DNA of 5,916 nucleotides, taken from contig DAOOIT010000136.1 in assembly GCA_035384565.1 (NCBI GenBank), positions 1 to 5,916 on the forward strand. The letters run 5' to 3'. Position numbers and translations under genes: made by a program. The stretch's first letter is position 1; the number at the start of each line of letters is the position of its first letter. Under the pieces are notes generated by a model. The model ran no database searches. It was not told the origin of the DNA and saw nothing but the letters and a program-made list of their open reading frames with translations. The DNA comes from Planctomycetota bacterium (GTDB taxonomy: Bacteria > Planctomycetota > PUPC01 > DSUN01). Positions 1-5,165 of this stretch are shown here, in pieces.

Positions 1-20
1 AGAGCCGCGCGCCGCCGCCC

Positions 21-81
21 AACTGCGCATAATTCGCAACTGCGCATAAGCGCGGTTATGCGAAGCTTCGCATAACCGCGC
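21..81. repeat. Cluster of Xer/dif-like half-sites with a perfect 32-bp palindrome
   Basis: The 12-mer AACTGCGCATAA occurs twice, at 21-32 and 38-49, offset by 17 bp. Bases 50-81 form a perfect palindrome centred on AAGCTT (63-68). CGCATAA occurs at 26-32, 43-49 and 69-75, and inverted at 56-62. Arm ACTGCGCATAA (39-49), a 6-bp spacer GCGCGG (50-55) and inverted arm TTATGCGAAGC (56-66) reproduce the 11-6-11 layout of tyrosine-recombinase core sites. The left arm closely resembles the XerC arm of E. coli dif (GGTGCGCATAA). What is seen is the repeat geometry; a recombination role is inference. Because it lies at the window edge and interrupts a gene, an assembly foldback artefact is the main alternative. 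Confidence 0.6.
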
Positions 82-460
82 ATTCGATGGCACGCTCCAT
101 GCAGGGAAGGTGAAGGCCTACGTCCAGTTCTGCCTGGCCCTGGCTGCAAAGGCTCTCAACGCGCGAGCGGCATCGAGCCGGCAGCGTAAGGCCAACGGCC
201 ACAGCGACAAGTACGACTTCCGGGTCTTCGCCTTGCACCTCGGATTGATCGGCGACGAGTTCAAGACGTGCCGCAGGCACCTGATGGCGAACCTCGCCGG
301 CAGCGCCGCGTGGAAGAACGGCCGGCGGGCCGCTCCGCCCGCCCCTGCGGTCGCCCCAGAAGCATCCCGCACCGCAGAGGAGGCGCCCGCCGAGGACGCC
401 GACCCTGCTGAAGGCGATGCCCCGCAACTCCCCGATGTCTTCTCCCGGTTCCTGACGTAA
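77..460 (+). CDS. C-terminal fragment of an Amidoligase_2-type putative amidoligase (5' end missing)
   Basis: The frame is open from base 50 to TAA at 458-460, but recognisable protein starts at RAFDGTLHAGKVKAYVQ (codons from 77). FxGTLHAGKVxxY followed by a helical stretch and GLIGDEFKTxRxHL matches, from memory, the C-terminal part of the Amidoligase_2 family (ATP-dependent amide-bond-forming enzymes related to glutamine synthetase and gamma-glutamylcysteine ligase). The N-terminal catalytic region is absent: upstream the frame runs into the palindrome and meets TAA at 47-49. GTG at 110 is an internal valine, not a convincing start. The tail after about base 300 is an Ala/Pro/Glu-rich, probably disordered extension. 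The next gene starts 11 bp downstream, so this was the head of the operon. Either a broken gene or an artefact of the window edge; as it stands it cannot encode an active enzyme. Confidence 0.65.
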   Translation, partial: RAFDGTLHAGKVKAYVQFCLALAAKALNARAASSRQRKANGHSDKYDFRVFALHLGLIGDEFKTCRRHLMANLAGSAAWKNGRRAAPPAPAVAPEASRTAEEAPAEDADPAEGDAPQLPDVFSRFLT

Positions 461-465
461 GGAGG
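459..465 (+). promoter_or_regulatory. Strong Shine-Dalgarno overlapping the upstream stop
   Basis: AAGGAGG overlaps the last bases of the amidoligase-fragment stop codon and ends 6 nt before the ATG at 472. This fixes that start and points to translational coupling. Confidence 0.8.
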
Positions 466-471
466 CAGCTT

Positions 472-897
472 ATGCTCCGCATCACCACCAGAGACGGCGA
501 GGCGTTCGAGGGCGAGACGGCCCTCGACATCGTCCGCGCCATGAAGGGCGCCTCGATGTTCAGCGATGTCAAAGACGTGCTCCACTATGTCGCCGTCGTC
601 CAGAAGCGGCTCAAGGAGGTCGAGGGGGTCGAGCTTGCGCTGACCGGCGAGAAGCTCGACGACCGTTGCGAGTCGTTCATCCGCGAGCTGGACCGCGTCG
701 GCCTGGCGAAGCTCCAGCAGCTTTCGGGTGCCGACCTCGGCGAGGTGGAGCACATGGTCCGCGAGACCGCGAGGCTGCTCAACGCCGGCGACTTGCCCGG
801 CGCGTGGAAGTTCCTGCGCCCCAAGCTGCGCCTCACTCCGGACGAACTCGCGGAACTGGATCACCGCCTGGGACTCGACGCGAAGAAGGAGGATTGA
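472..897 (+). CDS. Conserved-looking hypothetical protein of the amidoligase/GAT operon (141 aa)
   Basis: I do not recognise a named family. The ATG at 472 has AAGGAGG 6 nt upstream. The protein begins with a short beta-like stretch ending in RDGEAFEG (residues 7-14), then an amphipathic helix ALDIVRAMKGASMF (17-30) and a largely helical, charged remainder (32-56, 61-104, 111-134), with no signal peptide or membrane segment. Predicted cytosolic. It has a single cysteine (Cys66), so thiol catalysis or metal binding by Cys clusters is unlikely. The stop overlaps the ribosome-binding region of the next gene, with one base between TGA and the next ATG. Its place between an amidoligase and an amidotransferase suggests an accessory or substrate-binding subunit, or the peptide being modified; this is inference only. 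Coding is well supported by codon bias, SD and tight packing. Confidence 0.85.
   Translation: MLRITTRDGEAFEGETALDIVRAMKGASMFSDVKDVLHYVAVVQKRLKEVEGVELALTGEKLDDRCESFIRELDRVGLAKLQQLSGADLGEVEHMVRETARLLNAGDLPGAWKFLRPKLRLTPDELAELDHRLGLDAKKED
886..892 (+). promoter_or_regulatory. Shine-Dalgarno inside the end of the preceding gene
   Basis: AAGGAGG within the last codons of the upstream gene lies 6 nt before the ATG at 899. It decides this start over in-frame upstream ATGs such as the one at 728, which would overlap the previous gene deeply. Confidence 0.8.
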
Positions 898-898
898 G

Positions 899-1105
899 AT
901 GGCAAAGGTGAAGGTGCCCAAAGCCGTGCTCGATGGCCTCGAGGCCGTGCGCCGCTCCGGTTTGACCAACATGCTCGACCGCCCCGTCGTCGCCCAGCTC
1001 GCAGAGGAGTTCGGCTTCGAGGAAGCGGCCCGCTGGATCAGAACCCGTCACAAGCTGTACGCCATCGGCGTCTTCCACGGCTTCGCGGCTGAGGAGGAGA
1101 AGTAG
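899..1105 (+). CDS. DUF5049-like small protein (68 aa)
   Basis: The 68-residue product starts MAKVKVPKAVLDGLEAVRRSG. It carries the pattern GLTNMLDRPVVAQLAEEFGF followed by EAAxWI and YAxGVFHGF, which I recognise as DUF5049, a small helical domain seen mainly in phages and mobile elements with unknown biochemistry. The size fits that family. Predicted soluble and helical, without Cys or signal peptide. The start at 899 is chosen for its AAGGAGG at 886-892 and the 1-nt gap to the upstream stop. The last codons (GAG GAG GAG AAG) also form the ribosome-binding site of the next gene, so the two are translationally coupled. A DNA-binding or adaptor role is possible but not shown by the sequence. 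Family assignment is from memory of the motif. Confidence 0.8.
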   Translation: MAKVKVPKAVLDGLEAVRRSGLTNMLDRPVVAQLAEEFGFEEAARWIRTRHKLYAIGVFHGFAAEEEK

Positions 1106-1106
1106 C

Positions 1107-1904
1107 ATGTGCGGACTCACAGGCGTCATCCTCGGCCGCAAGCGCCGGAAACGCGACGAGCTGGTCACCATCCGGACTCTGTTCACCGGCCTGCTCCTGC
1201 TGAACCAGAAGCGAGGGCACCATGCGACGGGCATCGCCGTCCTCCGCAAGGACGGGTCCGCCGCCGTGTTCAAGCGCCCCGTGGCCGCGTGCAGCCTGAT
1301 CCAGGCAGAGAACTACTGGCACACGCTTCGGCCCGACAACGCGGTGACTGTGATCCTCGGGCACACGCGCTACAAGACGCAAGGCAGCGAGAGGAACAAC
1401 GCGAACAATCATCCGCTCGTGATAGGGCCGAGCGCAGGGCCCGCAGGGGGCGCAAGGGGCGTCGTGTACGGAACCCACAACGGCACGGTGATCAACGCCG
1501 ACGAACTCTTCCGCAGGTTCCGCCTGCCCCGGTCTGCCGAAGTGGACTCCGAGGTCCTATTCCGCATGGTGCGCCGAGCCAAGAACGACGCCGAGTTCAA
1601 GTCCATGCTCGCGCTGTGCGCGGGGTCGACCTCAGCGGCGTGGGTCTGCCAAGGCAAGCCGGGACGGCTCCGCCTCCTCAAAGGCGACATGCCGCTCGAC
1701 GCCGCCTACGCCCCGCGTCTGCGGGCCGTCTTCTACTCCAGTGAGGCCTGGATGCTCCGCTCAGTCCTTAACCGCGAGCCGCACCGCCTGCTCGACCTCG
1801 ACCCCTTCACGCTCTCGACCTTCGACGCCAGCAGCCTTCTCGACTTCACCCAGCAGGATGTGTTCTTCCTCTCTCCCGCTGCGATGCTCGCTCAGGCGCC
1901 ATGA
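1107..1904 (+). CDS. Stand-alone class II (Ntn-type) glutamine amidotransferase
   Basis: The 265-aa product begins MCGLTGV, so Met removal exposes Cys2 as the N-terminal nucleophile typical of class II glutamine amidotransferases, which hydrolyse glutamine to glutamate and ammonia. Other family landmarks: RGHHATG (36-42), GHTRYKTQG (85-93, Arg88 binding the glutamine carboxylate), NHPL (101-104), HNGTV (124-128, Asn125-Gly126 oxyanion hole) and an acidic DSE (147-149) where GlmS/PurF have the glutamine-amine-binding Asp. No sugar-isomerase, PRTase or synthetase domain follows; the protein ends about where the glutaminase domain should. It must pass ammonia to a partner, and the adjacent amidoligase gene is the obvious candidate (inference). 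The start lies one base after the previous stop, with GAGGAGGAG just upstream. Cytosolic. Confidence 0.9.
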   Translation: MCGLTGVILGRKRRKRDELVTIRTLFTGLLLLNQKRGHHATGIAVLRKDGSAAVFKRPVAACSLIQAENYWHTLRPDNAVTVILGHTRYKTQGSERNNANNHPLVIGPSAGPAGGARGVVYGTHNGTVINADELFRRFRLPRSAEVDSEVLFRMVRRAKNDAEFKSMLALCAGSTSAAWVCQGKPGRLRLLKGDMPLDAAYAPRLRAVFYSSEAWMLRSVLNREPHRLLDLDPFTLSTFDASSLLDFTQQDVFFLSPAAMLAQAP

Positions 1905-1925
1905 AGAATCCCGATCACATTTGCC

Positions 1926-1957
1926 TTGACTTCTCGTCGCCCCGATGCCCCTATGTT
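1926..1957 (+). promoter_or_regulatory. Candidate promoter for the 2038-2436 gene
   Basis: TTGACT (1926-1931) is a good -35, and TATGTT (1952-1957) is the best -10-like match. The 20-bp spacing is longer than the sigma70 optimum of about 17, so this is tentative. It is placed just after the amidotransferase stop and would give an independent transcript with a leader of roughly 75 nt. Confidence 0.35.
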
Positions 1958-1967
1958 CACGACACAC

Positions 1968-2002
1968 GTGGCCGAGCGGCCGCCGACGTGGCGGCCCGCC
2001 AC
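1968..2002 (+). other. Nested hairpin in the leader of the core-binding-domain gene
   Basis: GGCCGCC (1978-1984) pairs with GGCGGCC (1990-1996) around a 5-nt loop. Outside it, GTGGC (1968-1972) can pair with GCCAC (1998-2002). A CACGTG palindrome (1965-1970) overlaps the left edge. No T-run follows, so this is a leader structure or a protein operator rather than a simple terminator. It lies 23 nt upstream of the Shine-Dalgarno. Confidence 0.5.
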
Positions 2003-2024
2003 ACACCAGCAGGGCGCCCTCTTG

Positions 2025-2032
2025 AAAGGAGG
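2025..2032 (+). promoter_or_regulatory. Strong Shine-Dalgarno
   Basis: AAAGGAGG, 5 nt before the ATG at 2038, fixes the start of the core-binding-domain gene and predicts efficient translation. Confidence 0.8.
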
Positions 2033-2037
2033 ACACG

Positions 2038-2436
2038 ATGCCCAGCCAGTTGACCCTGAAGGATGCCGCACCGCAGTACCTGGAGCACCTGCGGGCGGCC
2101 GGGAAGAACGTGCACACCGTGAGGACCTACAACAAAGCGCTTGAGGTCGTTGCCGGCTTCTTCGGTGAGGCGAAGGCCCTCAAGGCGCTCCGGCCCGCCG
2201 ACGTCGGCCGGTTCCTGAAGAGCGACGCGCTCCTCAAGAAGCCAAGTGGGGCCGAACGCGCTCAACCGACGGTGGACCAGATCGTCCGCGTGCTCCGGAT
2301 GCTCCTCGAGTGGGCGCAGGCCCAGGGCCACGTTCAGACCCTCGCCTTCCCTCAGGATGCACTGCCCAAGCGCCGCCGCCGACAGCAGGCGCAGCCGCAG
2401 GAGACCGCCCCACAGGAGACACCGGCCACGAACTGA
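2038..2436 (+). CDS. Stand-alone SAM-like core-binding domain of a tyrosine recombinase (no catalytic domain)
   Basis: The 132-aa product is a four-helix phage-integrase N-terminal SAM-like domain. LTLKDAAPQYLEHLRAAG (5-22) is helix 1, TVRTYNKALEVVAGFFG (27-43) helix 2, the ALRPADVGRFLKSDAL segment (50-65) the family's DVxxFL turn and helix, and TVDQIVRVLRMLLEWAQAQG (78-97) helix 4. In full recombinases this domain clamps core-site DNA ahead of a C-terminal domain with R-H-R-Y residues; none of that is present. Instead the protein ends in a basic KRRRR patch (111-115) and a Gln/Pro/Thr-rich tail, then TGA. There is no downstream frame resembling the catalytic domain, so this looks like a designed short protein rather than a frameshift. 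Likely a DNA-binding accessory factor, excision or regulatory protein (inference). It has its own leader and a hairpin after its stop. Confidence 0.82.
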   Translation: MPSQLTLKDAAPQYLEHLRAAGKNVHTVRTYNKALEVVAGFFGEAKALKALRPADVGRFLKSDALLKKPSGAERAQPTVDQIVRVLRMLLEWAQAQGHVQTLAFPQDALPKRRRRQQAQPQETAPQETPATN

Positions 2437-2437
2437 C

Positions 2438-2512
2438 CCTCTCTGATCCTTCCTCTTGCCGCACCGCCCTCGGCTCCCACGCCCGGGGCGGTGCCTCTTC
2501 GACCAGAGAGGG
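2438..2512 (+). terminator. Nested inverted repeat / terminator-like structure
   Basis: Starting 2 nt after the stop, CCCTCTCT (2438-2445) is complementary to AGAGAGGG (2505-2512). Inside it GCACCGCCC (2461-2469) pairs with GGGCGGTGC (2486-2494), extended by CGG/CCG (2471-2473 with 2483-2485) across a bulged T. The inner hairpin has about 12 bp and a 9-nt loop. Only a short pyrimidine run (CTCTTC) follows, so it is a weak intrinsic terminator by T-tract but strong by stem. It probably ends the operon or protects the 3' end. Confidence 0.6.
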
Positions 2513-3512
2513 AACACAGCCGAGCTGCCCACGAGGAACAGAAGGCACAGATCCGCCCAGACCGAGGGGATCTGCCGCGGCCCCCACGAATCCCGTGGCG
2601 TAACCCCGTGCCCCCCGCGACCCTGCGGCGCCGCCCCCGGGAGCGACCCTCTCGACACCCTCGCGCACACCCCCGACACTACCGCCGAAGAAGAACACCC
2701 CGCGACACAGGCAGTCCAGCGACAGGCGGAGCCGAACGCGCGGGGCCTCGGGGCAACGGATTCGCCCGCGGCCAGAACTCACCCCCTCCGCCTCGGCCTC
2801 GGCCCCAAGCTGCCCACGCACTGGCAGCTCGGAGATTCGCGGGGGGGGAAGACCCGTCGCGCTGGCAGACCGCGGCAAGGCCACAGCCACCCCCGGGCCC
2901 CTGGCGCTCGCCCGTCTGCGGCCAGGGGCGGCCCACGTCGGCCCAGGGGCGACCCTTCGCGCCCGTTCGACCCAGGGTCCCAGCGCCAGCGGACAGGCGG
3001 CCCCTGGGCCAACGTTCGCGAGCACCGCTCCCGGCAGGCCCCTGTGGCCGCCGGCCGCGCGTCAATGGTGGTGCAGCCGGCCGCGAAACTGACGAACCTA
3101 TTGGTTTACAGCCCGTCGTCCGGCACCGTCCCGATTCACCTGGTTCTCGCCTGGCACCCCGCAAGGAGGCGCCCCTGGCTCTATCCCCTTGGCAGGCAAC
3201 GGCTTGCAGGCGGCCCCGACGTTGAGCGCCTACCCAAAGCGCCGCTTCTCCGAGCGACCCGCGGCAGGGCGCGAGGGCAGAACGCAGCCCCGGCACTGCT
3301 GCCGCTGCCATTGGGCCGCCGGTGCTCGGGGCGCGTCTGTGCGCGCCAGCGCACCCGCGGTTGCCACGTCCGAACCCCACGAGGGCAAGCCTGCCCCCGA
3401 GATGCGGCGACGTAAGTCCGTGGTCCACATCAGGATACGCAGCGCTTCCGGAACCTGTCCTCGGCCCAGCAATGCTGTAAACCAAAGCGAGCATCAGTTC
3501 GCGCCCGAAAAG
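2513..3512. other. About 1 kb without a convincing gene, GC-rich, with several inverted repeats
   Basis: Long frames exist on both strands, but their translations are Arg/Pro/Gly/Ala-rich low-complexity strings typical of GC-rich non-coding DNA. They have no family motif and no Shine-Dalgarno. Visible structure: GCCCCTGGC (2897-2905) with GCCAGGGGC (2921-2929); GGCCCAGGGGC (2940-2950) with GCCCCTGGGCC (3000-3010); and the AT-richer pair TTGGTTTACAGC (3101-3112) with GCTGTAAACCAA (3474-3485). I see no tRNA, rRNA or CRISPR array. It separates the accessory operon from the tRNA-fragment/intron block. Confidence 0.55.
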
Positions 3513-3514
3513 AG

Positions 3515-3525
3515 TGGCTCCCCGA
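3515..3525 (-). repeat. tRNA 3'-end fragment, copy 2, 3' part (downstream exon of the intron)
   Basis: Read on the minus strand this is TCGGGGA (acceptor 3' strand), G (discriminator) and CCA, and it starts immediately after the group II intron. The identity with copy 1 extends through ACT, and TTTTCGG recurs a few bases further on (3505-3511 and 5553-5559). It joins to 5533-5544 when the intron is removed. Confidence 0.65.
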
Positions 3526-3565
3526 GTCGCGGTAGGGACCGCCCTTTCGGGCGGCCCCCCGCACA
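3526..3565 (-). ncRNA. Group II intron domain VI with branch-point adenosine
   Basis: On the minus strand the distal stem CCGCCC / GGGCGG is capped by a GAAA loop, then GGGG pairs with TCCC. A TA bulge follows, and the base is closed by GCGG / CCGC. The bulged A (plus position 3533) lies 7 nt before the intron's 3' end, which is AC, matching the usual branch geometry. Confidence 0.8.
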
Positions 3566-3598
3566 GATCCCGGCGTGCGGAACTACCGCACCGGGCTC
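3566..3598 (-). ncRNA. Group II intron domain V (catalytic hairpin)
   Basis: On the minus strand, GAGCCCGG pairs with CCGGGATC, then the upper stem TGCGG pairs with CCGCA around a TAGTT loop, with a 2-nt CG bulge on the 3' side. The AGC triad at positions 2-4 is present. The triad G faces A rather than the usual U, and the cap is not a clear GNRA tetraloop. The hairpin begins 10 nt after the RT stop. Confidence 0.8.
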
Positions 3599-3608
3599 TT
3601 GCCTTGGG

Positions 3609-5165
3609 TCAGACGCGCAGGCGCTCCCAGGGATACGGGTGCAGGATACGCGGTTCGGGCAACCAGCAGGCGATGAGGCGGTGCATCCGCTCCCACGTGA
3701 TCCGGGTCTTATAGCTGCGGCGGCGCAAAGCGCCATACCACAGCCGCCCGACGCGGGTGCGGAACGCCCCCAGTTGCGGCGACGTGAGTGGCACCGCGTA
3801 GTACTGGTACCACCCTCGCATCACCTTCCCCAACCACCGTCCGACCTCGACGATGGAATGGTGGAGCCGGCGGCGAAGTACCTCCTTGATCGCCGCCAGC
3901 GTCCGCCGCATTCGCTTCCCCATCGGGCGCCGAACCACGATGAACCTTCCCTTCCGCGTCTTCCCGCACACGTGCGTGAAGCCGAGGAAGTCGAAGGTCT
4001 CGGGCTTGCCGTCGCCGCGTGCTGACCGGTCGCTGGCCGCGTGGCGGCCAAACTCGATCAGGCGCGTCTTTTCGGCATGCAGTTCCAGGCCGAACTTGCG
4101 GAAGCGTTCCACAAGCTCCCCCTGAAAGCGCTCGGCGTCCGAGCGGTGCTCGAAGCCCACCACGAAGTCGTCGGCGTAGCGGACGATGATGACGTCGCCC
4201 GTCGCGTGGCGGCGGCGCCACCCGTCCGCCCACTGATCGAAGACGTAGTGGAGATAGACGTTCGCCAGCAGCGGGCTGATACTCCCGCCCTGGGGCGTGC
4301 CCGTCTCCACCTGCCTCCACTGCCCGTCTTCCAGCACGCCGGCCTTGAGCCACTTACGCACGTGGCGGACGACGCGCCGGTCCGCGATGCGATGCTCGAC
4401 GAACTTCACCAGCCATTCGTGGGAGATGGCGTCGAAGAATCCACGAATGTCCGCGTCGAGCATCCAGTTCACCCGCCGCGCGTGGATGCCCACGGCCAGC
4501 GCGTCAAGGGCGTCGTGCGCCCCACGCCCCGGCCGAAAGCCATACGAGAAGCCCCTGAAGTCCACCTCGTACACCGCCTGCAACACCGCCGTCGCCGCCC
4601 GCTGGACGAGCTTGTCCTCCAGCGCCGGCACGCCGATGGGGCGTTGCCGCCCGTCGGCCTTCGGGATGTATACGCGGCGCACCGGCTGGGCGCGATACGC
4701 GCCCCGCCGCAGTCGCTCCGAGAGGTCCTGAAGGCGGGCCTCCAAGTGCTCCCCATACTCCTGCCACGTCTCGCCGTCCACCCCCGGTGCCGCATGCGGC
4801 TTGAGGTTGTAGTACTCCTCGCGGAGGCGGCCAACGTCATAGATGTGGTGCCACAGAGCGGAGAACCGCTGCTCCCTGTCCTTGACCGCTGCCTGCCGTA
4901 TCCGGTCCAGCGCAGGGGACAAGCCGTCGGAGCCGACGTAGGCGCTGTCCCTTGGCCGTGTCCGCGGTTTCCCGCTTCGTGCCCGTTTAGGGCGCGCCAT
5001 ATCCGCCCCCGTCCGGCACTGCGTCCGGGGCTTGCTTCGCTGGCCCGGATTCCCCTTGGCCAGCCCCCTTCCCTCGGCCCCCTTCGCCAGCGACGGCGCA
5101 CCGCCGCCTTTGTTCGGAGGCGTCTTCGGTACTGTGGGGCTGTCCGACTTCCCACGCCCGTCCAT
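3609..5165 (-). CDS. ltrA: Group II intron reverse transcriptase/maturase (LtrA-type), 518 aa
   Basis: Copies intron RNA into DNA and, as a maturase, helps the intron fold and splice. In order: a basic N-terminal stretch starting MDGRGKSDSPTVP; YIPKADGRQRPIGVPALEDK (166-185); FSYGFRPGRGAHDALDAL (206-223); MLDADIRGFFD (235-245, first catalytic Asp); GTPQGGSISPLLANVYL (289-305); YADD (330-333, catalytic Asp pair); FDFLGF (391-396); and thumb/maturase domain X with GRWLGKVMRGWYQYYA (442-457). It stops at HPYPWERLRV with no HNH endonuclease, typical of endonuclease-less bacterial lineages. The frame is open to 5297, but the upstream residues are translated ribozyme, so I chose ATG 5165, where the family's usual start motif begins; its SD is weak. 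No frameshift or missing catalytic residue. Confidence 0.92.
   Translation of the reverse strand: MDGRGKSDSPTVPKTPPNKGGGAPSLAKGAEGRGLAKGNPGQRSKPRTQCRTGADMARPKRARSGKPRTRPRDSAYVGSDGLSPALDRIRQAAVKDREQRFSALWHHIYDVGRLREEYYNLKPHAAPGVDGETWQEYGEHLEARLQDLSERLRRGAYRAQPVRRVYIPKADGRQRPIGVPALEDKLVQRAATAVLQAVYEVDFRGFSYGFRPGRGAHDALDALAVGIHARRVNWMLDADIRGFFDAISHEWLVKFVEHRIADRRVVRHVRKWLKAGVLEDGQWRQVETGTPQGGSISPLLANVYLHYVFDQWADGWRRRHATGDVIIVRYADDFVVGFEHRSDAERFQGELVERFRKFGLELHAEKTRLIEFGRHAASDRSARGDGKPETFDFLGFTHVCGKTRKGRFIVVRRPMGKRMRRTLAAIKEVLRRRLHHSIVEVGRWLGKVMRGWYQYYAVPLTSPQLGAFRTRVGRLWYGALRRRSYKTRITWERMHRLIACWLPEPRILHPYPWERLRV

Noticed and set aside
50..81. Integron attC-type pairing of GTTATGC and GCATAAC in the palindrome
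   Set aside because: The boxes are in the inverse order of attC and do not fit the RYYYAAC/GTTRRRY pattern; there is no integrase or cassette array.
118..972. 284-codon minus-strand frame at the left
   Set aside because: Antisense to three well-supported plus-strand genes with strong SDs; no family resemblance.
2456..3415. Long plus-strand frame of 319 codons
   Set aside because: Arg/Pro/Gly/Ala-rich low-complexity translation, no SD, crosses the terminator-like hairpin, no motif.
2679..3494. Long minus-strand frame of 271 codons
   Set aside because: Compositional open frame in GC-rich DNA; no recognisable domain and no ribosome-binding site.
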